DNA from: Rebecca billardiae RCC1528
Lineage: Eukaryota; Haptophyta
Reading direction: 5' to 3'
DNA length: 64,000 nucleotides
Assembly: GCA_965240325.2 (NCBI GenBank)
Contig: OZ251231.1
Location: forward strand, 930,001-994,000
The notes beneath the pieces were generated by a model. It made no database searches. It saw only the letters and a list, made by a program, of their open reading frames with translations, and was not told the origin of the DNA. Positions 1 through 11,200 of this stretch are shown piece by piece (positions within the stretch are counted from its first letter, which is position 1; each line of letters begins with the position of its first letter). The position numbers and the translations under genes are program-made.

Positions 1-292
1 GGCTCGGTCGCGCGCACGAGGCTGCTCGCGGCCGAATCGTGCCGTGTACCGTCAAGCTGTACCGTGCGCGGCGAGGCGCACTCAGACGTCGGCGTGGGCT
101 GGCATGCGAGGGCCCGGCAGTGCGACGCGTCGATGGAGCATGCTCCGGATACGCTTCGGCGCACTTCCCGACGCGCACGAGCCGCTCGAAGGCGCGGAAA
201 GGCGCCCAAACGGGGCAACCGCCATTTTGCGCCACTTCGGCCCGGATGGCGGTCAAGGGAAATTGCTGGTGCGCTATCCTCAGAAAAGTTTA

Positions 293-363
<71 letters not shown>

Positions 364-463
364 GTCGTCGTACTACGACGTCGTAGCAGTCATCTGTATA
401 GTCATATTCCAGTGTTGATGTGTGCACCAGCACTCTGCACTGCATCACCTGGTACCTGTCAGC
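1..463. other. Left-edge spacer without a supported gene
   Basis: This stretch lies downstream of the acetolactate synthase stop codon. The first 290 bases are GC-rich and open in several frames, but no protein family is recognisable. They could be the end of a gene that lies mostly outside the window. A long TA microsatellite follows. No RNA gene was seen. Confidence 0.5.
296..359. repeat. (TA)n microsatellite
   Basis: About 64 bases of uninterrupted TA dinucleotides sit in the spacer roughly 100 bases past the acetolactate synthase stop. Translated, it gives meaningless Ile-Tyr runs. Confidence 0.97.
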
Positions 464-2719
464 CTAGTTCGGGGCCATACCCTCCAGTCGGCGGTCATCA
501 TTCAACGTGATGTCACCTGGGAGGAACATCTCGTCGAGAGCCTTGCCCGGGGCGACCATGGGCAGGCAGATGTCGGGCGTCACCTTGAAGTCGACCAGCA
601 CCGGCCCCGCGGTGGCGAACATCTTCTCCACGCACGCACTCAGCTCGGACTCGTGCTCGCAGCTCCACGCGTTGATGCCAAACGAGCGCGCGAGCATCGC
701 GTAGTCCGGGTTCACGTTGTCCGTGGCGACAAGACGCCCGTCAAAGAAGAGCTTCTGCCAGACATGAACCATCTGCTGCCTGCCGTCGTTCAGGATGAAC
801 ATCTTCAGCGGGAGGCCGTGCTCTGCGACCGTGCCCAGGTCGTTGAGCGTCATGTTGAAGGACGAGTCACCGTCGATCAGCACGACGGTCGAATCCGGCC
901 GCGAGAGCTGCGCGCCGACGGCCGCCGGCAGCCCAAAGCCCATCGTGCCCAGTGATCCCGACGTGACGATCGTGCGAGGCTGCGACCAGCGGTAGAATTG
1001 GGCCGCCTGCGCGCGCGGCGCGCGGGGTGTGTGCGCGAGCCCAGCGCGCATGCGTCTCAGCGCATCTCCGTGGCACCACGCAGGCACACTGGCGCGCGGA
1101 GGCAGCGCCTGGACGGGAGTGCTCGGGCAGGCGCACGCACGCGCACCATCATCTGGTGGTTACCCACTCCGGTCGAGACCACGAGCTTCTCCTGGAGCGG
1201 CCCCTTGGTCACCTGGTACATGCGCTCGATCACCTGCTGCGTCTTGAGCCGGCCGTCGGGCGCGGGCGTGTACGCGAACGGCACCTGCGCCTTCCACGCG
1301 CGCAGCTGCTCGTGCCATGCGGTGCGCGGCTGGTGCTGGACGAGCGGCAGTAGCGCCTCGATCGCCTCGCCGCAGTCGCCCTCGATGGCGTGCGTCGGCT
1401 GCACGACGCGCCCGATCTGCGAGCGCTCGATGTCGAAGTGCACGATGCCGCCGCGCCCCTCGCGCTCGGCCGCCTTGGCCGCGGGCGCGTACTTTGGAAG
1501 CACGCCCGTCGTGCGGTCGTCAAAGCGCGAGCCGACGGCGAGGATCAGGTCGGCGTTCTGAACGGCGTAGTTGGCGTACGCGGCGCCGTGCATGCCGAGC
1601 ATGTGCAGGGAGAGGTCGTCATGCTCGTCGAACGTGCCCATCGCGTGGAGCGTGGTGGTGACGGGGATGTTGGACGCGTGCGCGAGCGCGCGCAGCGAGT
1701 CCGCGTAGTCGACCGCGCCCTGGCCGACGTACAGGATCGGCCGCTCGCACTCGTTCATCAGCTTCGCGACGGGGGCCAGAATGGACGCGTCGATGGGCGG
1801 CGTGGGCGGCTGCGGCACGACGGGCAGCGACTCGCCCTGCAGCAGCGCGACCATCACGTCCTTGGGCAGGTCGAGGTGCACCGGGCCCTTCTTGCCCTGC
1901 TGCGCGACCGCAAACGCCTCGTGCACGACCGAGCGCACCTCCTCGACCGTGCGCACCTGGTACGACCACTTGCAGCACGGCCGGGTGAGGTCGACAGCCG
2001 AGCACTCCTGGAACGCGTCCGTGCCGACGACACTCGTCGGCACCTGCCCCGACAGCGCGACGATCGGCACCGAGTCGCCCTTGGCGTCCTGCAGCGGCGT
2101 GATGATGTTGGTGAGGCCTGTACGGCGCGCGCGAGCGGTGGAGGCCAGGTGGGTTCGGGGCACGCGGCCAGCGCGAGCGACGGGCGAGACGCGCTGCGGT
2201 GGGACGACGATGCATGGCGCGCGCCGTGCCAGCGTGCGCGCGCGCGCGCGGCGCACCTGGGCCTGAGGTCGTGAGAATCACACCGACACGGCCCGACGCC
2301 TTGGCGTATCCCTCGGCGGCTAGGGTGAGGGGCGCGGCGCGTGCGCGGCGGCGGCGGCGCGATGAGCGCGCGGCGCGCGCGCGCGGCGCGCGCGCGTGCG
2401 CGTGCGCTTGCGCACCGTGACCGCAGCATTGCTCCGAGCGGTTCATGACGAAGTTGATGGGGGATGCGTGGAACGCGTCGAGCACGGGCAGGTTCGCGCC
2501 GCCCGAGTACCCAAAGACGTGCTCCACGCCGCACTCGACGAGGGCGTCGTGCAGGATGCGCCCGCCCGGCATGGGCGCGAGCTCGTCCGCAGCGTCATCC
2601 GCGAGCGTGGCGAAGGCCCGGCGGGCGACAGGTGCGAACTGTGCGGCGCGGAGCGACACGTGCGATCTTCGTCCCAGCCGGGCGGCCACCCGCGGGCGCG
2701 CCACGCCGAGCGCAAGCAT
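464..2719 (-). CDS. ALS: Acetolactate (acetohydroxyacid) synthase catalytic subunit
   Basis: This thiamine-diphosphate enzyme joins two pyruvates, or pyruvate and 2-oxobutyrate, in the first common step of branched-chain amino-acid synthesis. Four exons are placed: 2719-2416, 2319-2257, 2117-1147 and 1006-464, giving 626 residues, near the usual length. All three introns (96, 139 and 140 bp) begin GTGCGC and end AG. The spliced protein keeps the N-terminal TPP-domain motif RSEQCCGHAAEGYAKASGR, whose Glu activates the cofactor, then TSGPG, and the C-terminal motif GDSSFNMTLNDLG that binds Mg-TPP. The HQMM|AAQFYRW junction matches family conservation. The first ATG is at 2719; in-frame codons upstream contain only a TTG. 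The Arg/Ala-rich first 40 residues look like a plastid or mitochondrial leader. It lies divergent from the HMG-box gene. Confidence 0.93.
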
Positions 2720-3100
2720 CGCCGCCCCCGTCCACAAGCCACGACTCCACGAGGTCGGCCCGCCCCTGAAAATGATTCATCGATGGCGTCCGGCACAGGC
2801 TGACGAAATCTGCGTGATCTCATCTCAAATCATCCGGCTCAACAGAAAGTCCGGCAAAAGTCCGGAATACCGTTGGAGAGTCCGGAGACGTCCGGGTCAG
2901 TGCGGCGGGTACAGCCCCGCAGCCCACTGAACCGGGTTCGGCACTGCGCCAGCCACTCAGCGGCGAGCGCGGGCCTTCGGCGTTTGAAAATGACGGCTGC
3001 GCTGGCGAGCAAGCCGGGCTGCAAGGGGCCTCGCTGGGGCCCAGCGCAAGCCCCAGTGCAGCCCACTGCGCACACCCACAGTCGACACAGCAGCGAAGCC
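2720..3100. promoter_or_regulatory. Divergent spacer between ALS and the HMG-box gene
   Basis: This 381-bp spacer separates two divergent start codons, so it should hold both promoters. It contains a run of repeated TCCGG words (2848-2900) but no TATA box that I can identify. Its role as a shared promoter is inferred from layout alone. Confidence 0.45.
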
Positions 3101-3492
3101 ATGGCTAAGGTGCGCGCCGCCGCCTTCGCGCGCCGCGCGTGCGAACGCGAGCGCGTTCGTCGGGCGCATCGCGGGTGGGGGGGTGCGTGGACACCCGCCG
3201 CATCGCCCCGCGCGCTCGGCGCCCCGCGCACCGGACGTTTCGCGCCGCCGGGCGCGCACAACTGACTTCGGCCGAGCTCGCGCCCACTCGCGCACAGGCA
3301 GCGAAGGGCAGCAAGGCGGAGGGCAAGAAGGGCAGCGGCAAGAAGCTGTCGGGCTTCATGAAGTTCTCCAAGGAGAACCGCGAGAAGGTCAAGGAGGAGA
3401 ACCCGGGCATCACGTTCGGCCAGATCGGCAAGAAGCTCGGCGAGATGTGGCGCGCGCTGGACGACGCCGAGAAGGCAAAGTACAACGCCTAA
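3101..3492 (+). CDS. Small single HMG-box DNA-binding protein
   Basis: A 67-residue protein is encoded by two exons. The first (3101-3109) codes only for Met-Ala-Lys; the second is 3298-3492. The 188-bp intron begins GTGCGC and ends CACAG. After a Lys/Gly/Ser-rich tail of about 20 residues comes one HMG box with typical residues: [10 protein letters not shown] at the start, then [20 protein letters not shown] and AEKAKY. HMG boxes bend DNA in chromatin, so a nuclear architectural role is likely, but the box fills nearly the whole protein and no activation region is visible. The 9-base coding exon means an ORF-only gene finder would miss the start. Convergent with LEO1. Confidence 0.85.
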
Positions 3493-5095
3493 AGAAGCTC
3501 CCGGGCTTCGGCTGGCCACGTGGGAATCGACTTCGCGGACCGTCTCGTCCACGCGCTCGACTCTTGCTCCGCTCTTCGCTCCACCAACGAGCTGCTGGGC
3601 TGCCGCAGCCGCGCGTGCTGACTTGCTCACGCTTCGCGTTTCAAACGCAAGCCAACGCCCGTCGCCGCCTCGGTTCGTGGTCGTCGACGAACGCCGACGG
3701 CCACGCGTTCTGGCCGCACGCAGCATGGGCGGCGTCATCGCGCCTGCTGTGCGCTTGGCGAATACGCTGCGGGCTCAGACAACTTCCAACCAGGACAACT
3801 TGCGGTCGCTCGGCACGGTCCTGCGAAGGCAGATCTTCCCTCGTGACTCGGCCGACGAGCGCCCCTTGCCACAGTATTTATTGACTACGCAAGGTCCACG
3901 ACCGACCGCGCCGTCTGCTTCAGAAAGATAACCAGTCCAAGCTTCATACCTAGATACGCCACTAGCGTCACGCCGTCACCCGTCGCGACGTGCCATGTCA
4001 CATGATAATAATTTCAATGATATGTCGGTTCGGCTTCGTCAGAAGTTCAGGCGCGGCTGGCCGGGTGGCGGGCCAGTGGCAGTGGAAACTCAGCGGCCTG
4101 CTCCGGCACCGGCTCCGAGTGGGCGAGTGGCGTCAGCGGTCAGTGACAGTGGCCGGAGTCCGCCTGAGCAGTCCGGTCGCCGAGTCCCGGCGAGACGGTG
4201 CCGAGTGGCGAGTCCGCGCGGCCCGCGGGTCCCCGCCCCTGACGGACCCGGTCCCGCGCCCCCGGACCCGCCGGGGCCACTGTCTACTCAGTACTCACTA
4301 ACTACTAAACTAGTCACACTAGACCTAAGACCTACGTGTCCCGGAGTCCCGGGCTTACCGTGCCGTGCCGGCCTCCGTCAGTCTCAGTCACGTACCCGGA
4401 CCCGGTGCCCGCAGACGGCGGCAGAGTCAGACGCAGGCTCACGCAGACGCAGTCACGCAGGGTCCGCACGCAGCGCCGCCGGCCAGCGGCAGACAGACAG
4501 GGCAGTCACGCCAGTCACCTCACACCTGCCCCGTTACCGGGCGGTCGCCGTCCGGGCTCCGGCCACTCGGGCCAGTCCCGACTCGACAGTCACGCGACGC
4601 AGTGCCAGGCCCAGTGGCCTTCCGGGGGGGTGAGGGGGCGCCGGACCGCCGGCCGCGGGCCCCGCGGCCCGCCGATCCGAGGTGGGATAGCCGGGTACCG
4701 ACTAGGTAGTAGGCCACGCGCATGTCGGCATGCCGACTGGGCGTCGACAGCCGTGCCAGTGACCATGACCCGCCGACCGTGTCCCTGCCACGCCGACAAT
4801 CAGGACACTCGACTGCAGGCGAGTGAGGCGAGTCGCGCTCAGCCGTGGAACGCACAGGTCGGACGAGAACGCCCTGCAGCCACCCGCTCGCTCGGTCACA
4901 GCTCCAGCGCCCAGCTGTGAGCTGTGAGCAGGCGCGGTAGCACGAGCGACTGTGTCTGCGACACAGACAGGCAGCACGAACTCGAAGGCAAGCGCGCCAG
5001 TCGTGAGTGAGCCATGGATCCAGCCAGATGGACAGTGCGCCGAAAGCATGGGTTGTGGACGTTGAGCTACGTCGCCGGAGGTGGAGACAGACCGC
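3493..5095. other. Convergent spacer, low-complexity GC-rich DNA
   Basis: About 1.6 kb separates the HMG-box stop and the LEO1 stop. The first 450 bases are probably the HMG 3' UTR and flank. From about 4,030 to 4,950 the sequence is dense in short words such as CAGTCAC, GAGTC and CGGACCC with long open frames, but none encodes a recognisable protein. No RNA gene was seen. Confidence 0.6.
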
Positions 5096-6557
5096 CTACA
5101 AGTCGTCGTCGTCGTCTGCGCCCACATCCTCGTCGTCGTCGTCGTCCACGATGAAGCCCTCCATCTCATCCTCGTCGCCGTCTGCAGGCGCCGGGCGGGC
5201 GGGGCGCGCGCGTGGGGTGCTGTTAGGATCGGGCAGGGAGAAGAAGGTTCGAAGGGTGCGCGCGGCTGCAGTAGCGCACCATCGGCGGACATCTCAGCTT
5301 CTTCCTCATCGTCGTCGTCGTCGTCATCGCCCAGCCGCCTTCGACCGGCGCCCGCGCGCGAGCGCGACGCGGGGCGGCGAGCGGAGCTCGAGCGCGGCCG
5401 CGCTGGCGCGCGTCGGCGCGGTGCGCGATTGCCAGGGGTGGAGGCCCGGCGCTTGCGCCCGGTGACCTGCGCGCGGATGGCACCCAGGTCACCCGCGTCG
5501 ACGTCGTCATCGCCCTCCAAGAAGCCCGAGTCCCAGCCGCCCGCGCCGCCCCCGCCGAATTGTGAGGTGCGCCGCTCCTGCGAGACGAGCAGCCGCTTCT
5601 TCTCCTCCTCCAGCTGCACACGCACGCACGCGCGCGCGTGCGTGGCGTGGGCGGCGGCAAAGGAGCTGGTCAGTCGCCGCCGCGAGCCTGCGCGGGCAGC
5701 GAGCGCGGCGGTGCGCGCATGGCGGCGAGGCGTACCCGCTCGAGCGCCTCCTTGGCCTTCTCCGGGTCGTCGATGGTGGAGGTCATGCGGATCTTGCGCT
5801 CCTTGCCGGTCGCCTTCTCAGCGACCATCTTGGCCAGCAGCTTCTGGTGCGTCTGCGAGTCACGCGTCGCCGGCTGGAAGTGGAGACGGTGGGAGAGCAC
5901 GCCGTGGCACTCGATGAGGCCGGTGTGCTTCGCAAAGATGTGCGAGTGCTCGCTGCCCATCGTCTGCTCCGTCGCCAGCAGCACCTCGGAGCCGACGTGC
6001 AGCGTGAGCGAGCCGTCAGACCAGCGCACCATGCGCGAGTTGGACTCCTTCACTGGCCGGCCCTCCGCGTCCTTCTCGCTGCCGTACCGCCAGCGGATCA
6101 CGTTCTCGCGCCCGCTGTGTGGCATCCTCGCCTCCTCGTCCGGATCGTACGTCTGCGGGTCGAACGGGCGCGGCTCGATGCCCAGGATGTTGGGCAGGCG
6201 CACCAGGCAGAGCTGGCCGGGCCCCGGCCTCGGCAGCTCGGGCACCTCCACGTGCAGCGGCGGGGCACGGCCGACGTCCTCGGCCGCGGAGCGCTCATGA
6301 CGATCACGCGCGTCCTCATCATCAGCCTCGTCTGAATCGCGCTCGCCGAACAGGTCCTCATCGAGAGCCGATGCGTGCGCTCGCGAGCCCTCGCCCTCAT
6401 CCGGGCGTGCAGCTGGCTGCGCAGCTGCCTCCGCCTCATCCTCATCCTCGGAACCGAAGAGGTCCTCAAACGTCGCGGCCGCCGGCTCAGCTGAAGGCTC
6501 AGCCGAAGGCTGATCGGCTCCATCGACGGCCTCCTCCGCGTCCGGCCCCTCCTCCAT
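5096..6557 (-). CDS. LEO1: RNA polymerase-associated protein LEO1 (Paf1 complex)
   Basis: LEO1 is a subunit of the Paf1 complex, which travels with RNA polymerase II and supports elongation and histone modification. Three exons (6557-5736, 5613-5280, 5181-5096) encode 413 residues. The introns are 122 bp (donor GTACGC) and 98 bp (donor GTGCGC). The first 95 residues are acidic, as in the family. The conserved core, residues about 100-255, contains LPNILGIEPRPFDPQTY, ENVIRWRYG, ESNSRMVRWSDGSLTLHVGS and the SQTHQKLL helix. The spliced C-terminus carries a charged helix (LEEEKKRLLVSQ), a basic stretch, and an acidic tail with GFIVDDDDDED ending DDDDDL, which resembles the acidic LEO1 ends of other eukaryotes. 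The last exon is short and is found only by splicing. It lies divergent from the SMN-like gene, 244 bp apart. Confidence 0.9.
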
Positions 6558-6672
6558 GACTTCACGCGCACACGCGCGACCCCTCTCTGCTCGCGGCCGC
6601 GCCTAGCGTCTGGCCAAGGGCGGTGTCTGGCGTCGGCTGGGGCGCTCTCGAATCTCGATCCGGGTACTGCCG

Positions 6673-6686
6673 TACCCCCATACTGG
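6673..6686 (-). promoter_or_regulatory. TACCCCCATACTGG element, copy 1
   Basis: A 14-bp word lies 116 bp upstream of the LEO1 start codon and 116 bp upstream of the SMN-like start on the other strand. Identical or near-identical copies occur ahead of three other minus-strand genes (13,824; 25,319; 51,480). A promoter role is inferred from position; the repetition is directly visible. Confidence 0.55.
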
Positions 6687-6801
6687 GGACTTGGAGGAAA
6701 AGCCGTGATGACGACGTGGAAAGCCGCCATCGTCAGAGGACGTGAACCGTGCGAAGCGTGGACACGGTGCGGGTTGACGCGCGTCGGCGAAGCGCTTCCT
6801 C

Positions 6802-7758
6802 ATGAGCTCGCGGTCCGACGACGGCGCGGATGAGAGCGACGAGCTCGATGGCGGGCCAGTCGTCCTGGATCGCCTGCAGAATCTCGCGCTGCACGGCGAC
6901 GCGTGGGACGACAGCGCGCTGATCGATGCATGGGAGGAGGCGGTCGATACGTACCGCCGGGCACACTCCGCAGGCAGGACGCCCCGCGGAGCTGGCGCGG
7001 GCGCAAGCACCTCAGCTGCGGCCACTGCTGGGACGACGCGCTCGCTGCCCCAGGCGCGTGACAAAGGCCATGCTCATCGATCATCCGCGCCGCGACAGAT
7101 GGGCGCATTGGAAGCACGGGACACGCCCAGCCGCATCGATGGCTACAGAGCCGACAACGACGCGTCACACCATGGCGCCACCGCCGCGCAGCCCAACCAG
7201 CGCCAGACAACCCCTGTCGACGCGGCGGCCGCCGCGCAGGCAGCGTGGGCCGCCTGGTACCAGCAGCAGCAACACGCCCCCCCGTGCACGCCTGCCTCCG
7301 CCGCGGCCTCGGCGTCAGTGGCTGCCGGGGGCCCTGCAGGACCTCCTGGCTGGCAGCACCTGAGCACGGGGCCAGGCTGGGGCGCGCACGCAACAGGCGG
7401 GAGCGCCGCGCCGGGACCCTATGGCACCGCTGCTCCCGGTGGCGTCCCGGCGTATGCGCACTACCCTCCTCCAACATGGCCCGCGCCTCCGCCCTTCTCG
7501 CCGCAAGCGCCGCCAACCTACGCAGCGCCTGTGCCTCCGGCTCCGGCATCGCAGTACCACTGGAGCGCAGCCGGGTGGCCCGGCGTCCCATCGACACCTC
7601 ACTACGGCACGCAGCCGGCTAACCCACCTGCATACACGCCGCCTGCTCCGCTGCCCGAGGGCGCCGCGACAGACCTGAGCAACCTTCTCTTGGCATGGTA
7701 CTACGCGGGCTACTACACAGGCCAGTACCACGCTCAACAAGAGGCGCGAAGGCACTGA
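6802..7758 (+). CDS. SMN: SMN-like snRNP assembly protein lacking a Tudor domain
   Basis: SMN proteins build the Sm ring onto spliceosomal snRNAs together with Gemin2. This intronless 318-residue protein has the two hallmark ends. Residues 33-51 (DAWDDSALIDAWEEAVDTY) match the Gemin2-binding helix. Residues 291-312 (DLSNLLLAWYYAGYYTG, then QYHAQ) form the YG box that drives self-association, with the Tyr/Gly spacing intact. The middle is low-complexity and rich in Pro, Ala, Gly and Tyr, with no Tudor fold, the part that binds methylated Sm tails in animals. Fission yeast Smn1 is also Tudor-less, so a functional protein is plausible. The start is the first ATG after LEO1's divergent promoter. 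Confidence 0.85.
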   Translation: MSSRSDDGADESDELDGGPVVLDRLQNLALHGDAWDDSALIDAWEEAVDTYRRAHSAGRTPRGAGAGASTSAAATAGTTRSLPQARDKGHAHRSSAPRQMGALEARDTPSRIDGYRADNDASHHGATAAQPNQRQTTPVDAAAAAQAAWAAWYQQQQHAPPCTPASAAASASVAAGGPAGPPGWQHLSTGPGWGAHATGGSAAPGPYGTAAPGGVPAYAHYPPPTWPAPPPFSPQAPPTYAAPVPPAPASQYHWSAAGWPGVPSTPHYGTQPANPPAYTPPAPLPEGAATDLSNLLLAWYYAGYYTGQYHAQQEARRH

Positions 7759-8217
7759 CAGGTGCCCAGGACAGCCGCGCGGCAAACTTACCGCCGTCTG
7801 CGAACTCACTATGCTCGCTTACCGTGTTCAGCCGTCACAGCAGCCTGACTCGACGTAGCGTTCATTCAGCGTGATTGGATTCGGCAGGACGGAAGCGGAT
7901 ATAATTATGATGGCTAATCGACGGTGACCTGATGAACGACGCCCAGCGCGGTTGCATCACGGCGTACACGACCTTCTCCAGATGACGCAGACACTAGACA
8001 GCGCTCAGATCTGTTCCATCGCGGGCAGCGAAGTGGCGCGGAGAGCAGAGTCATAAGATCTGACTCGGATCCCGCTTGCCGCGGAGTCGCTAACCTTCCG
8101 CCTCGTTCTCCCCACGCGCCGCTCTCACAGCTCAGCTCATCTCTTGTGATCACACGGCGAGTGTCGCGCATCTGAGAGAAAAGGACTTCGATACGTTGCC
8201 AGTCGTCGCTTTGAGCA
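7759..8217. other. Convergent spacer
   Basis: About 460 bp separates the SMN-like stop and the stop of the Patched-like gene. It should contain both 3' UTRs. No repeat or RNA gene was recognised. Confidence 0.55.
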
Positions 8218-11200
8218 TCACAGCATGACACCGTAGTCGTTCTCGTCAACGTGCAGCGTGAAAATGACGGTGCGGTCTCTGCGGCCGGGACTCGGCGATG
8301 CGCGAGCTAGGGCGGTCTCCCACGCATCATCCTTCGGCCATCGTGGTGGTGTTTGCTCCACAGAAGCGGTGCTGTCCGGGGTGGGGTCGGATGAGCGGCT
8401 CAGTGGGCTCTTCGCAGCCAGCGCGTGTGGAGCGTCGTCGGCTGTGCTGGGCGAGGAGGCCTCGGGCTCGACCCAGCCGCTCGGCGACTTCGGCGCGGTG
8501 TCGACTGCGTGTGGCTGGGGCTTACCCAGCACGAAGAGCAGAGAAGGGAGCAGCACGATGGCGTTGACGAAGTTCAGAATCGTCAGCAAGACCATGGGGT
8601 AGAAGAAGTACTTCACAACAAAAGGGAACGCTGCGAACGCGATCATGGCGATACCCAGCACGGTCGAGCACGCAGAATCGAACAGGGGATGCAGCGACCG
8701 CGTGTAGGCAAAGTCCAGCCGCTCTGCAGCCGTTCCGTGAGCCTGTAGAAAGGCGATGCTGAAGTGGCCCGCGTACTCCGAGGCGCACCCGATGGATGCC
8801 ACAACCGCCATGACGAGCGCGCCGTTGATTTTCATGCCGGCGAAGGCGAGGCAGCCTGCAAGCTGGCAGAGGTTGAGCAGCAGTGTCAGCGTCATGATGC
8901 ACGCCTCCCGCAAGGCGCCCATGAAGAGCACGGACACGCCGAGCACGACGAGCAGCGCCACCGTGATGCCACGGACACACCAGAATCGCAGGTGCACGTA
9001 CCGCTCGCACCGGTAAAACGGCAACCCGAGCGCGTACGACGGGATGCCTCTGCCGCTCGCCTCATCACAGATCGAAGCAAGCCGACCGACGAAGGCGATG
9101 CACGCCCCTGGCTGCTGGACGCCGTGCACGTAGAGGGGGATCTCGGCGTAGACGATGCTGCCATCCGAGTCGTAGCCGAAGTTTCCTTGCGCTTGTGCGA
9201 ACGCCAGCGCATCTGCCTCTCTCCACGCAACAAAGCTGTCGTAGAACGCCTCCCTTGGCAGCAAGCCGCTCTCGTCCAGCGTGCCCGTGGAGTTCGCGAA
9301 GTCCAGCAGCGCCTGCAGCCAGAAGGGCGGCAGCGGCCGGACGGCCTCTGGGACCACGGCAAGCTCTGCGTGCAGATCGAGGATGGCCCGCTGGCTCGAT
9401 GGCTCCTCGTATGCGAGCGCCTTTGTCGCCACCGTGACCTGCGCATGGCGCGCACACGTGGGCGCGGAGTCCATTGTAAGCACGGCATGCAGCCGTGCGG
9501 CGGGCGGAGGATGGACGCACAAGTCACAACAACACACCGGGAAGAAGCTGAAGTAGTCACCCTCCGCCTTGAGGTATGCTGAAGTGATATCTGTCTCCGG
9601 CACGAGCTCCTGTGCACGTGATCCCAGCGGCGAGTGCGTATGCGCGTTGGGGCGAGGGTTGTTATGTGTGCACGGTGTGCGGAGCGCATGCGTGCACGCT
9701 CTGGTTCACGCTCGAGGACGGCTGCGGCGCGGGCGAGGTTGCGCGCACCGAGAGTATGAGGCCAGGTTCCATGGTGCACACACCAACGAGGGCTACCGCC
9801 GTGGCGACACCAAACACGGAAATCACGCCCCAGTGGCCCGCCGGAGCCGATATGGCACGGGCGAGGGTGCGCGCGATCGTGATGACGATGCCCTCGCGCC
9901 GGAGGCTTGCGCACTGCGTCGCGGCCGAGCCGTCGTGCGCCCCATCCGCGGCGGTCGCCGGCGCACCCTCTGGAGCGAGTGAGTCGCTGCGCGGGTGGGC
10001 ATCATCAACCAGCCCGATGCCATCAGGACCGCGCCGACCGAGCCAACGCGGTGGGCAGCAACGGCCACCCACGTTGCTCTCCACCGGGGCAGCCTCCACG
10101 TCCGCACTGTGACCGTTTCGCCCCGCAGAAGAGCCACCGTCATGGTGCGGTTCGTCTGTTGAGCTCACGAGCTTGGGCGGAGGTGGCTTTCGCCGGTCCA
10201 ACATCGCAATGAGCGCCGGCACACCGACGAGCGTCACGGCAGCGTTGAAGAACAGCAAGATGCCACACTGTCGAGAGAAGTTCATGATCGCGTGCAGCGG
10301 GATGGTTGAGGCTGCGGCATACGCAGCGCCATTCGTGCAGCCGGTGAAGAGGATGGACGGCCCCACAGCCCGAGTGACGCGCGGCACAACCTCCTCAGGC
10401 GTCGGGTGACCGCCGGCGGCACGAGCCACAGCCATGTCGTGTTGGTAGGTGTGCAGTATCAGGAACAGGCCGTCGACCGCGATGCCGAGCGCGACGAAAG
10501 GCAGAACAGTCAGCGTCAGGATGGACGATGGCACGCCCACAGCGCATGCGAGACCGAAGCCACCAGCAAGGTCGCATAGCAGAAGCGCGAGGCCTGCGAG
10601 CGCGAGGCGAGGCGTGCGCAGCACGAGGAGGACGTACACCACCATCAGCAGGTATCCGGCGCCGACAGCCTGCGAGGCTGAGCCCATGTGCTCATCGACG
10701 ACGCGCAAGAACGCATCCGACACGAAGACGGACGCGCTCGATGTGCTGAGGGGCACCTGCGGTACAAGGTGCTCCATGGCGAGCCGAAAGGCGCCGGTGA
10801 GCTGCGCAGCCTCACTCAGCTCCAGATGCAGCCGATCGGCGATGACAGCGTCGCCTGCGAGTAGGATGGTGGATCGAAGCGCCGCGGCGTGGGTGACCGC
10901 ACCGGATGTCTCGTTGTGCATCAATCCGCCCAGCATGGCCTCCTCGTGCCAGTGCAAGGCCGGGATTGCCGCGGCAAAGCCATCGCAACCGCCTGCAAGC
11001 ACGCGGCCCAGGTCGACCTCGGGGTCCGCAAATGATGGCCGGCGCGTGTACGCGTCGACGCCCGCCTTCTCCAGCGTTGCACGGACTGGTGGGGCGATGC
11101 GCAGCATGCGCCAAGCATCGCCAGAGAGAGGAAAGTCGTAGCCCCCCTCGGCAAAACAATCCAGCACCGTGGTGCGGATGCACGGTGCTCTCAAGGCGTC

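Noticed and set aside
44-510. Frames that run through the TA microsatellite at the left edge
   Set aside because: They contain runs of Ile-Tyr and no conserved segment.
1390-2274. Plus-strand frame opposite acetolactate synthase
   Set aside because: Shadow frame of a conserved enzyme; rich in Arg and His with no motif.
3995-4920. Overlapping open frames in the HMG/LEO1 spacer
   Set aside because: Low-complexity GC-rich DNA with frames open on both strands and no recognisable motif.
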